A stretch of 64,000 nt of DNA from Comamonadaceae bacterium. Its GTDB lineage: Bacteria > Pseudomonadota > Gammaproteobacteria > Burkholderiales > Burkholderiaceae_C. This document shows, one piece after another, positions 37,542 through 45,286 of the stretch. Every line of letters starts with the position of its first letter. The stretch's first letter is position 1. The notes under the pieces are model-generated. The model saw only the letters and a program-made list of their open reading frames with translations. It was not told where the DNA came from and did no database searches. The position numbers were made by a program, and so were the translations under genes. The stretch is from positions 48,716 through 112,715 of the forward strand of contig CANFCG010000003.1 of the NCBI GenBank assembly GCA_947445115.1, written 5' to 3'.

Positions 37542-37886
37542 ATGAACATAGACACACGCCATATTGAATCAGTCACCATTTTTGCAATTGACGGCAGTGT
37601 TGACAGCCTCAATGCTGAGCAGCTCAGCCTAGCTTTTAATCACCCCATTCTTGAGGGACGTGTGCAATTGGTTGCTGACTTCTCAAAGGTGTCCTATACC
37701 AGTAGTGCTGGCTTGCGTGCTTTGCTTGGTGCGGTCAAAGATAGCCGGCGCTTGGGGGGTGATTTGCGCATTGCAGCGGTTCAGCCGAGCGTGAACCGTG
37801 TGCTGTTGCTTTCGGGCTTTACAAGCATTATCAAAATTTATCCTGATTGCGAATCTGCCATTGCCAGTTATGCCGCAGCCGCATAA
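37542..37886 (+). CDS. STAS-domain anti-sigma factor antagonist (RsbV-like)
   Basis: 114 aa, STAS domain only. The conserved phosphorylatable Ser region is VADFSKVSYTSSAGLRALLG, and the fold ends at RVLLLSGFTSIIKIY. In partner switching, RsbW-type kinases phosphorylate this serine and PP2C phosphatases reverse it. Both activities are encoded in this operon (35617 and 39667). It lies 5 bp after the kinase-RsbW fusion and 13 bp before the first patatin gene. Confidence 0.93.
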   Translation: MNIDTRHIESVTIFAIDGSVDSLNAEQLSLAFNHPILEGRVQLVADFSKVSYTSSAGLRALLGAVKDSRRLGGDLRIAAVQPSVNRVLLLSGFTSIIKIYPDCESAIASYAAAA

Positions 37887-37899
37887 CGGAAAGCCCCAC

Positions 37900-38772
37900 A
37901 TGAGCACAAATACCAATGCCACCACCGCGGGCGATGTCTCTCTTGTTATTGGTTCAGGTAGCGTTAAATGCGCAGCAGCGATCGGTGTGGTTAAAGCACT
38001 CAATGCAGAAGGTATTGGCATAGACCGAGTGGTGGGTTGTAGTGCTGGTGCAGTTATTGGTTCCCTCGTGGCGATGGGATTTAGTGCTGAAAAAGTGCAG
38101 CAAATCAGCGTACACATGATGGGTCAAGAGGTGACATCGCAGCGCAATCTCATGGGGCGGCTGCAAGCCCTTGCGCCTCGGCTGTTCGGTTTCAGTTTGG
38201 ATAAATTTGCATTAACGGATGACAAAACTTTAATGAGTCGCCTTCACCAATACTTTGGCAAGATGAAAATTGAAGACGCGCCAATTCCACTGCACATCAC
38301 GGCGACCGATTTCTCCAACGGTGATCTCGTGGAAATGAGTAGCGGCAACCTCGTCGAGGCGATTCGCGCCAGCATCGCGCTGCCCTACATTTTCACACCA
38401 GTCCGTAGGGAGGGGAAGTTACTCATTGATGGCTACCTCTCAGACCCTCTCCCAGTAAGTGTGGCCATGAAGCATGGCGCTGGCGTTATCGTTGCAGTTG
38501 GGTTTGAAAGTGTGTATCAAGAAAAAATAGCCAGCGTTGATCGATACGCATTTCAGTTGAGTTCAATTCTGTCTAACAACCTCCTTAAATCCCGTTTGGC
38601 GTTCCACAGCATTGCCCATCATTCTGAAGTACTGACCATCATTCCTGAATTCAAGCAGCGTATTCGGCTATTCGATACCGCCAAAATCCCTTACATCATT
38701 GACGAGGGCGAGCGCGCCGCTGTTGAGCAAATGCCTTACTTGCGCCAATTGCTGGGTGAGCAACATGGCTAG
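37900..38772 (+). CDS. Patatin-like phospholipase (first copy)
   Basis: 290 aa from the ATG at 37900 (MSTNTNAT); upstream codons would overlap the STAS gene. It has a patatin core: Gly-rich oxyanion loop VIGSGSVKCAAAIG, nucleophile elbow GCSAG (GxSxG), and catalytic Asp in LIDGYLSDPLPVS. RssA-like size. There is no signal peptide, so it should act on membrane lipids from the cytoplasmic side or lipid droplets. It overlaps the second patatin by 8 bp. Position in a partner-switch operon suggests regulated lipase activity (inference). Confidence 0.9.
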   Translation: MSTNTNATTAGDVSLVIGSGSVKCAAAIGVVKALNAEGIGIDRVVGCSAGAVIGSLVAMGFSAEKVQQISVHMMGQEVTSQRNLMGRLQALAPRLFGFSLDKFALTDDKTLMSRLHQYFGKMKIEDAPIPLHITATDFSNGDLVEMSSGNLVEAIRASIALPYIFTPVRREGKLLIDGYLSDPLPVSVAMKHGAGVIVAVGFESVYQEKIASVDRYAFQLSSILSNNLLKSRLAFHSIAHHSEVLTIIPEFKQRIRLFDTAKIPYIIDEGERAAVEQMPYLRQLLGEQHG

Positions 38773-39670
38773 CATGCTTGAGTTAGCCGAATCCTCTCGG
38801 CCGACAGCATCTAAAAAACGACATAAAGTAGCCTTGGTCATCGGATCGGGTGGACTTAAATGTATGGCTGCCTTTGGCGCTATCAAGGTTTTACAGCGGG
38901 AAGGCATTGAGGTCGACATGATCGTCGCATGCAGTGGTGGCGCACTGAGTGGTGTCTGGATGGCTATTGAGGCTGGCGACCCAGATGAGGGCGCGGCGTA
39001 CTTTTCTCGCATATGGCAAACCGCGTTTTCGAAGAAATCTTACAAATCAATCTTCAAAGCCATTTTCCCTAAATTGTTTGGTTTCAAAGGCCGCTTTGGT
39101 ATCGTTGATGAGCGAGCGATTAACCGTGCGATGCACGAATTTGTAGGCGAGCGGCGATTCGAAGATTTAAAGATACCGCTGTATTTAGTTGCCACTGACT
39201 TCACTACTGGTGAAAAGGTGGTGCTGTCTGAGGGTTCTATTTTTGATGCGATGCGTGCAACGATTTCGATTCCTCTGGTACTTCCGCATTGGGAGGTCGA
39301 TGGCAAGCTTCTTGTTGATGGTGCGCTTAGTAACCCTTTGCCGATTGATGTGGCTGTGCGAGAGGGCGCAGATGTGATTGTTGCAATTGGTTTCGAAGAC
39401 ACCTTGAGTTCTAAATTTCCAACAGGTATGAGCTTAGTTACGCAGCTCATTTCAGTGATGGTTAATCATCTTTATAGCTCCCAATATGCTTTTTACAGCC
39501 TCTCGCACCATGCTGAAGTCGTGCCTATTATTCCCGCATTTAGTCAAGCGGTTAGCCTAGAAGATTTGCATTTAATTCCGCATCTTGTTGAGCAAGGTGC
39601 TCAGGCTGCTGAGGGCGAAATCCCTTACTTACGTCGCCTGCTGTCCTCGAATGAAAGCCAGGCTGTATGA
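38765..39670 (+). CDS. Patatin-like phospholipase (second copy)
   Basis: 301 aa from the ATG at 38765. Oxyanion loop VIGSGGLKCMAAFG, nucleophile region VACSGGALSG (the first Gly of GxSxG is Ala), catalytic Asp in LVDGALSNPLPIDVA. Overall layout parallels the first copy, including a shared SxKCxAAxG-like loop, so the two are a tandem duplication. There is no signal peptide. Both neighbouring junctions overlap (8 bp upstream, 4 bp downstream), implying tight translational coupling with the PP2C gene. Confidence 0.9.
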   Translation: MASMLELAESSRPTASKKRHKVALVIGSGGLKCMAAFGAIKVLQREGIEVDMIVACSGGALSGVWMAIEAGDPDEGAAYFSRIWQTAFSKKSYKSIFKAIFPKLFGFKGRFGIVDERAINRAMHEFVGERRFEDLKIPLYLVATDFTTGEKVVLSEGSIFDAMRATISIPLVLPHWEVDGKLLVDGALSNPLPIDVAVREGADVIVAIGFEDTLSSKFPTGMSLVTQLISVMVNHLYSSQYAFYSLSHHAEVVPIIPAFSQAVSLEDLHLIPHLVEQGAQAAEGEIPYLRRLLSSNESQAV

Positions 39671-40857
39671 AAACCAATGATCAACCCTCGCGAATATTGG
39701 TCGTTGATGACCTAGAGGTCAACCGTGATCTGTTAGCACGGCGTGTGCAGCGTCTTGGGCACGTAGCAGGCTTTGCAGATAACGGGCAAACTGCGCTCGA
39801 GCAATTGCGCGGCAGTGCGTGGGATCTCGTTCTTTTGGATATCACCATGCCAGTCATGGATGGCTATGAGGCGCTTACCGCGATTAAGGCCGATCCACTG
39901 TTGACGCATATTCCTGTTGTCATGGTCTCTGCCATTGATGAAATTGACAGCGTTGTTCGGTGTATTGAGTTGGGTGCAGATGATTACCTCCCTAAGCCTT
40001 TCAACCCAGTTATTTTGCGAGCGCGCATTGAATCCTCGCTAGCTAAAAAACATTTGGCAGATCAAAAACAACTCATGCTGCGCGCGTTATCGCGGGAGAT
40101 GGAAATTGGGCAACAAATTCAGCGTGGTTTTTTACCAGAACGATTGCCTCAGCTCAAGGGGTGGGATTTAGCAGTTAGGTTTAAGCCTGCACGCCATGTG
40201 GGCGGTGATTTCTATGATGCCATTCAGTTAAGTGACGGCCGCATAGCTATTGCCGTAGCGGATGTGTGCGATAAGGGTGTTGGCGCCGCCTTATACATGG
40301 CACTTTTTAGGAGTTTATTGCGTTCAATGTTGCTACAAGGAGCCTCTGGCGAGGCTGCCACTAGCTTATTGCAGCGTACTGTTGGTTTTACGAATGATTA
40401 CATTGCAAATGAGCATAGTAGAGATAATATGTTCGCTACTTTATTTATTGGAATAGTAGATGTGATTTCTGGTCAGCTTGATTACATCAATGCTGGGCAT
40501 GAAGCGCCTTTATTAGGTCGAATGAATAAAAATGAATATAAGATTTTTGAACCGCAGGGGTTGGCTGTTGGGATGATGCCTGACATTCGTCATGAGGTTC
40601 GTAGGGAGGTCATTGAGCCAGGTGATACATTGCTGGTGGTTACGGATGGCGTGACGGAAGCAGTGGGGGCAACAGGGCAATTTTCCGATGAGCGCGTGCA
40701 AGCGCTCGTTATTGATCATAATGACTCCGCAGAAAATTTATTGTCTAAATTATTCATGCAACTTGAAGATCATACTGTTGGGTATGACCAGCATGACGAC
40801 ATTACGGTTCTTTGTTTGCATAGACAAACGGATAATGGCGCATCCATTTCAATTTAA
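39667..40857 (+). CDS. Receiver-PP2C phosphatase (RsbU/SpoIIE-type response regulator)
   Basis: 396 aa. The N-terminal receiver (1-125) has RILVVDDLEVNRD, phospho-Asp in LVLLDITMPVMDGY, and Lys in YLPKPFNPV. A helical linker (EMEIGQQIQRGFLPERLP) is typical of RsbU-type proteins. The C-terminal SpoIIE/PP2C domain (about 155-385) has metal-binding VGGDFYDAI, VADVCDKGVGAALYMA, LLVVTDGVTEA and HDDITVLCL. It should dephosphorylate the STAS protein when its receiver is activated. It is the last gene of the operon, and its stop overlaps the convergent hydrolase gene by 9 bp. Confidence 0.94.
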   Translation: MKTNDQPSRILVVDDLEVNRDLLARRVQRLGHVAGFADNGQTALEQLRGSAWDLVLLDITMPVMDGYEALTAIKADPLLTHIPVVMVSAIDEIDSVVRCIELGADDYLPKPFNPVILRARIESSLAKKHLADQKQLMLRALSREMEIGQQIQRGFLPERLPQLKGWDLAVRFKPARHVGGDFYDAIQLSDGRIAIAVADVCDKGVGAALYMALFRSLLRSMLLQGASGEAATSLLQRTVGFTNDYIANEHSRDNMFATLFIGIVDVISGQLDYINAGHEAPLLGRMNKNEYKIFEPQGLAVGMMPDIRHEVRREVIEPGDTLLVVTDGVTEAVGATGQFSDERVQALVIDHNDSAENLLSKLFMQLEDHTVGYDQHDDITVLCLHRQTDNGASISI

Positions 40858-41745
40858 AAAATCCCCAATCAGCCGCTTAACAAGTGCTGGCTGCTCATGC
40901 GTGATCCAGTGCGTAGCATCGTCAATCTTGTGAATATGCAAGTCTGCAATGTAGTCTTGCAGTCCATCCAATAGTTCGGGACGCAGCGCGATATCACCCA
41001 TTCCCCAAATGATCTGCGTCGGAATTTTGATGGTGAACATCTCTGGCGGCAACACGAGGTTTTTGAGGTTCGCATCGGGCTTCATAGGGGATGCAGCGTA
41101 GTAGTTACAGCCGCCGCGCATGCCCATAGACCAAACTTCGCGGTATTGGTCTTTGACGCTGTCCGTCAGCCAATGCGAATTCATGTTTTCAAAAAATGGC
41201 CATAGCCGCGCAAAGTCGTTTTCCACCAGCAAGGCAGGCGCATCGGGGCGTGCAAGGAAGTTGATGTACAAGCTTGCGGCATGCTGCTCGGGTGAGTTTT
41301 GTAGTTCACGCAAAAACGTGCCGGGATGCGGCGAGTTGATGATGACGAGTTTTTGCATGAGCTGCGGGAGCTGATTCGCGACGTTCCAAGCGACAGCGCC
41401 GCCCCAGTCGTGCGCAATCAAACACGCGAGTTGAGATGCTTCGACAGGCTCAGCACGAACGGTGTTCGCGGCTTCAATTTCAATCAGCGCTGCGATGTCT
41501 TGTACCAAGTGCTTGGCGCGGTAGCTGGACGCGTCGCTTGGGCTACTCGATCGCTCAAAGCCACGCAGGTTGGGGGCTACGGCGCGAAAGCCTAATGTGG
41601 CGAAGTGCTCTAAATACTCATCCCACACAAACGCAGCTTCGGGAAAGCCGTGCAAAAACATCAGCACAGGGCGACCCTGCTCGCCGCAAGTTCGGATGGA
41701 TAAATCAATGCCGTGCGGCAGCTGTCGTACCTGGGTTTCAATCAT
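40849..41745 (-). CDS. Alpha/beta hydrolase (epoxide hydrolase-like) with an in-frame repeat
   Basis: 298 aa from the ATG at 41745, with AAGGAG upstream. Oxyanion motif HGFPE, nucleophile elbow AHDWGGA (Asp nucleophile, as in epoxide hydrolases and haloacid-type dehalogenases), and catalytic His in DATHWITHEQP. Cap-domain residues include YYAASPM. Residues about 92-102 (NTVRAEPVEAS) come from an interspersed DNA repeat at 41440-41462. They sit just before the strand leading to the nucleophile. The frame is open, so the protein may still fold, but activity is uncertain. Confidence 0.87.
   Translation of the reverse strand: MIETQVRQLPHGIDLSIRTCGEQGRPVLMFLHGFPEAAFVWDEYLEHFATLGFRAVAPNLRGFERSSSPSDASSYRAKHLVQDIAALIEIEAANTVRAEPVEASQLACLIAHDWGGAVAWNVANQLPQLMQKLVIINSPHPGTFLRELQNSPEQHAASLYINFLARPDAPALLVENDFARLWPFFENMNSHWLTDSVKDQYREVWSMGMRGGCNYYAASPMKPDANLKNLVLPPEMFTIKIPTQIIWGMGDIALRPELLDGLQDYIADLHIHKIDDATHWITHEQPALVKRLIGDFLN
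41440..41462. repeat. Interspersed repeat inside the hydrolase gene
   Basis: The 23-nt core begins TTCGACAGGCTCAGCACG. This is a well-known dispersed proteobacterial repeat, often seen translated as VRAEPVEA. It is read in frame in the alpha/beta hydrolase. No second copy was seen in the window. Confidence 0.8.
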
Positions 41746-41814
41746 GAGAGTCTCCTTATGGCGCATGGTAAGCTAATGCCGTTATCTCAAATCTTATTTC
41801 TACGGAGCGCTTTC

Positions 41815-42939
41815 ATGCCAGGTTTACTTCCCAACGTCGATCCCCAAGGTCTGCTCGAATATTCAGTCGTCTATACCGACCGTGCGGTCAATCACATGTC
41901 GGTCAAATTCCGCAATGTGGTTTGCGATATTTCGCGCATGCTCAAAACCGTCTACAACGCCCAAAGCTCGGTGCTAGTGCCCGGCAGCGGCACGTTTGGC
42001 ATGGAGTCCGTGGCACGTCAATTTGGTACGGGCAAAAAAGTGCTGGTGATCCGTAACGGCTGGTTTAGCTACCGCTGGACGCAGATTTTTGACATGGGCA
42101 GCATCCCATCCGAATCCATCGTCATGAAGGCGCGGCAGGTTGCCAGCGGTGCGCAAGAAGCTTGGGCGCCAGCGCCGATTGAAGAGGTTGTGGCAACGAT
42201 TGCCAAAGAGCGTCCTGCTGTGGTGTTTGCTCCGCACGTGGAAACCGCCGCAGGCATGATCTTGCCAAACGACTACATGCGCGCGATTGGCGATGCAGTG
42301 CACGCGGTCGGCGGCATCTTCGTTTTGGATTGCATTGCCTCGGGCACGATCTGGGTGGACATGCAAGCCGCTGGCGTGGATGTGCTGATTTCTGCTCCGC
42401 AAAAAGGCTGGAGCAGCTCACCATGCTGCGCCATGATTGCGCTTTCAAAGCTGGCACGTGAGCGCATCGATGCGACCACCAGCACCAGCTTTGCGATGGA
42501 TTTGAAGAAGTGGCTGCAAATCATGGAAGCATTCGAAGGCGGCGGTCACGCGTATCACGCAACCATGCCAACGGACGCGCTCTCGCGTTTGCGCGACACC
42601 ATGCTAGAGACTGAATCTATGGGCTTTGACAATGCCAAAGCGCTGCAGCAAGAGCAGGGCGACAAAGTGCGCGCACTCTTGGAAGGCCGTGGCTTTAAGA
42701 GCGTGGCAGCCAAAGGATTTCAAGCGCCAGGCGTGGTGGTCAGCTACACCGAAGACGCGGGCATCCAAAGCTCCAAGAAATTTATCGACCTCGGCCTACA
42801 GACCGCAGCTGGCGTGCCTCTGCAGTGTGATGAAGGCGCAGATTTCAAGACTTTCCGAATTGGATTGTTTGGCCTAGACAAGCTGCACAACGTGGACAGA
42901 ACTGTGCAGCATTTGGAGCATGCGCTGAATCAGATGTAA
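41815..42939 (+). CDS. Class V aminotransferase (alanine-glyoxylate/serine-pyruvate type)
   Basis: 374 aa from the ATG at 41815, with GGAG upstream; codons before this overlap the divergent hydrolase. PLP-binding Lys is in DVLISAPQKGWSSSP. The cofactor Asp is in GGIFVLDCIASGT, and SVLVPGSGTFGMES is the substrate/phosphate loop. Family members transfer amino groups between alanine or serine and glyoxylate or pyruvate. The exact donor is uncertain. A strong terminator follows. Confidence 0.9.
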   Translation: MPGLLPNVDPQGLLEYSVVYTDRAVNHMSVKFRNVVCDISRMLKTVYNAQSSVLVPGSGTFGMESVARQFGTGKKVLVIRNGWFSYRWTQIFDMGSIPSESIVMKARQVASGAQEAWAPAPIEEVVATIAKERPAVVFAPHVETAAGMILPNDYMRAIGDAVHAVGGIFVLDCIASGTIWVDMQAAGVDVLISAPQKGWSSSPCCAMIALSKLARERIDATTSTSFAMDLKKWLQIMEAFEGGGHAYHATMPTDALSRLRDTMLETESMGFDNAKALQQEQGDKVRALLEGRGFKSVAAKGFQAPGVVVSYTEDAGIQSSKKFIDLGLQTAAGVPLQCDEGADFKTFRIGLFGLDKLHNVDRTVQHLEHALNQM

Positions 42940-42963
42940 ATAAATCTGAGCTTTATCAGCCTG

Positions 42964-42996
42964 AAACGCCACTCTAATTGAGTGGCGTTTTATTTT
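42964..42996 (+). terminator. Intrinsic terminator after the aminotransferase
   Basis: A 10-bp perfect stem AACGCCACTC/GAGTGGCGTT with a TAATT loop, followed by TTATTTT. It ends the aminotransferase transcript and insulates the DUF6502 promoter. Confidence 0.88.
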
Positions 42997-43025
42997 CAGC
43001 TATTAGGGTTTGTCAGTAGCTAAAT

Positions 43026-43058
43026 AATTATAAATGGGAAAATTTCCCATTTATAATT
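43026..43058. promoter_or_regulatory. Perfect 33-nt palindrome overlapping the DUF6502 core promoter
   Basis: Two 16-bp arms (AATTATAAATGGGAAA and its reverse complement) flank a single central A at 43042. The right arm holds a perfect TATAAT (43052-43057), so transcription would begin close to 43064-43066, at the ATG of 43065. No ribosome-binding site precedes that ATG, so a leaderless mRNA is likely. A symmetric operator over a promoter suggests autorepression, perhaps by the DUF6502 protein. Confidence 0.7.
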
Positions 43059-43064
43059 TGACGC

Positions 43065-43961
43065 ATGGATACCACCCAGCCACCTCCTTCCACATCTATC
43101 GCTGCCGATGCTGCGCTTGATCAGGCTTTGGTGATGGCGCGTCCGCTGGTGACTTGGTTGCTGCGTTCGGGTGTAGGTTATGGTGCGTTTGCCGCGGCTT
43201 TAAAGCCTGTGTTTTTAGCGCAGGCGGAATTGGAGTTATTGGCTGAGTCAGACACAGACGCCAGCCGCGTGACGGATTCTTCGCTTAGCTTGTTATCGGG
43301 TTTGCACCGCAAAGATGTTCGCAGCTTGCGGGCGACAAGCGCTGATAGTTTGAAAACCATTGATGCGCTGACTTTGGCGCAGGGCAAACCAAGCGCCGCT
43401 AATCAAGTGCTGACGCGCTGGTTGGCAAATGGCTGGCCTTTGTTGCTGGATGCGTCGGGTTCAGGTCAGTCGTTTGACGTGCTTTCGCGTTCGGCGTCTA
43501 ACGATTTTCACCCACGTGCAGTGCTAGATGAGTTGGTCAGGCTGGGTCTTGTGGCCGAGGAGGGTGGGCAGGTACGTTTGTTACAGCAAGCCTTTACGCC
43601 TGACCGCAGCAAGGATGAAGCGCAGCAATTATTTGCGGCTAATGTGGCCGATCATGTTGCGGCGGGGCTGCAGAATCTGCGTCCAACGTCGCAACCAGAG
43701 TCGCTAACACCACAAAAATCATTTTTAGAGCAAAGCGTTTTTGCTGATGGATTGAGTGCCGAATCGGTCGCAATGCTGCACCAGCTAAGTAATACGTTGT
43801 GGCGCGAAGTGTTGGAGCGCGTGGTGCAAGCAGCGACGCCGCTGTGCGAGCAAGATAAAGAGACATTGCAGCCTGAACGTTTTCGCCTGGGGCTGTTTAG
43901 CTATTCGCAAAAAGAGGCGCTGAGCGCCGGCGCGAATAGCGGCGAAGGAGCGCAAAAATGA
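43065..43961 (+). CDS. DUF6502-family protein, possible regulator
   Basis: 298 aa, soluble. It matches the DUF6502 pattern as I recall it: an N-terminal helical region (LVTWLLRSGVGYGAFAAALK), then SLLSGLHRKDVRSLRA, which looks like part of a winged-helix DNA reader, and a middle VLDELVRLGLVAEEGGQVRL wing-like segment. Function is unknown. The palindromic operator at its own promoter supports a regulatory role (inference). It overlaps the first DUF5666 lipoprotein gene by 4 bp, so the two are co-expressed. Confidence 0.7.
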   Translation: MDTTQPPPSTSIAADAALDQALVMARPLVTWLLRSGVGYGAFAAALKPVFLAQAELELLAESDTDASRVTDSSLSLLSGLHRKDVRSLRATSADSLKTIDALTLAQGKPSAANQVLTRWLANGWPLLLDASGSGQSFDVLSRSASNDFHPRAVLDELVRLGLVAEEGGQVRLLQQAFTPDRSKDEAQQLFAANVADHVAAGLQNLRPTSQPESLTPQKSFLEQSVFADGLSAESVAMLHQLSNTLWREVLERVVQAATPLCEQDKETLQPERFRLGLFSYSQKEALSAGANSGEGAQK

Positions 43962-45241
43962 GGATGAAAATTTTGCTGCTAATCAGCTTGCTGTGCGCGG
44001 GTTTGTTGCTCGCATGTGGCGGAGGAGGCTCTGGCAATTTAGCGGGCGGCGTGGGTAGCGGCGGCTCGGGACTCGCTAGCGGCACGGTAACAGGCTTTGG
44101 CTCGGTGATCGTGGACGGCGTAACGTATGACGACTCTGCAAGCGTGACGCAAGCGCAAGGCGGCGATGGTGTACTTCAGACCACGCAAGCTCAATTAGGT
44201 GAGCAAGTGCAAGTGGTGCACGACGGCACAAACGCAGCGCAAAGGATAGAAATCCGCGCGAGCTTGGCGGGCCCAGTCAGTAGCGTTTACGTCAGCAGTA
44301 CGGGATTACTGGAGGTGCTGGGTCAGCCTGTTCGACTTGTACAAACGACGGATCAAAGCACGACGGCGACAGTGCTGAGTGGGTACGACCTCAGCAGTAC
44401 GCCAGCGGTGGCTCCTCTGACCAGTGATGTTGTTAAAGTGCATGGTCTTTGGGTTAACGAAGGTACAGATGTCTTGCCAAACTATGTGTTGCAAGCCACG
44501 CGCCTAGAAAAATTAACAACGCTAGCGGGCACAGCTTATTTGGTTAGCGGCCGCGTGGTGAGCCAAAGCACAACCACGGCAACGCTTAACAAAATTGGCG
44601 GTCTCGTTTTGCAATTGCCAAGCGCCACATCCGATAGTGATGGCGTGACGCAGCTAACTAGTCTCGGCACAGGGCAACCGATGGCAGCTTGGGTGAACGC
44701 TACATTGTGGAACAGTACTTCTCGGGCATGGCTTCAGTCGCCTCTTCCAACGCTGAGGGCTCGCGACGCAGCGCCGCGTGTGGCAACAGGAAAAACCGCG
44801 CAGGTGTCGGGTGTGGTGGACAAAGTGGATAGCGTAGCACGTGTGATCACTGTGCAAGAAATTAAGGTGCTTATTCCTAGTAGCTTCACTTTGCCATTGA
44901 AGGGGCAAGTGGTGCAGATGCAACTAGTCACTAATGCCATATCAGCTACGCCGGCATGGATGGCGCAGCAAATACAAACCCGCACGGCAACCACTAGCGA
45001 TCTAGGCCTGGGTGCGGATGTCAGCTTAAAAGAAAAAATCGCGAACGTGAGCTGGACGCAAAGCCGCCCGTTCTTGCTGACGCTGCGCGGGGTCACTGTG
45101 CAGGTTACAAGTAGCACGCAAGTGACGGCTTGCCAGTCCAGCAGTGTGGGCACTTTTGTGGTGATGAAAGTCGCAGCAGCAAGGCCAACACTAGGCGCGG
45201 CGTTGTTGGTCGCTCGTTCGGTTGTGTGTACGGCGAATTAG
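43958..45241 (+). CDS. DUF5666 lipoprotein (first copy)
   Basis: 427 aa; a start two codons later (43964) is possible. Signal peptide with lipobox LLLAC followed by GGGGSGN, so a lipoprotein with a flexible glycine tether. The mature part is made of repeated small beta domains of DUF5666 type, the first being GTVTGFGSVIVDGVTYDD, with further copies near AQVSGVVDKVDSVARVITV. The composition is rich in Thr, Ser and Val, with few charges. Envelope location is expected; function unknown. It is paralogous to the next gene. Confidence 0.8.
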   Translation: MRMKILLLISLLCAGLLLACGGGGSGNLAGGVGSGGSGLASGTVTGFGSVIVDGVTYDDSASVTQAQGGDGVLQTTQAQLGEQVQVVHDGTNAAQRIEIRASLAGPVSSVYVSSTGLLEVLGQPVRLVQTTDQSTTATVLSGYDLSSTPAVAPLTSDVVKVHGLWVNEGTDVLPNYVLQATRLEKLTTLAGTAYLVSGRVVSQSTTTATLNKIGGLVLQLPSATSDSDGVTQLTSLGTGQPMAAWVNATLWNSTSRAWLQSPLPTLRARDAAPRVATGKTAQVSGVVDKVDSVARVITVQEIKVLIPSSFTLPLKGQVVQMQLVTNAISATPAWMAQQIQTRTATTSDLGLGADVSLKEKIANVSWTQSRPFLLTLRGVTVQVTSSTQVTACQSSSVGTFVVMKVAAARPTLGAALLVARSVVCTAN

Positions 45242-45286
45242 GTGTGGGTTGGTGCGGCGTTTGTTTTTAATTTAAAGGAGTAGATT

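Noticed and set aside
37900..39670. Patatin-like genes as effectors of a CBASS-type anti-phage system
   Set aside because: No cyclic-nucleotide synthase, ubiquitin-like or HORMA/TRIP13 genes are nearby. The neighbours are clearly kinase/STAS/PP2C signalling genes.
42964..42996. Small regulatory RNA downstream of the aminotransferase
   Set aside because: The hairpin and T tract are fully explained as a terminator, and no promoter lies close upstream.
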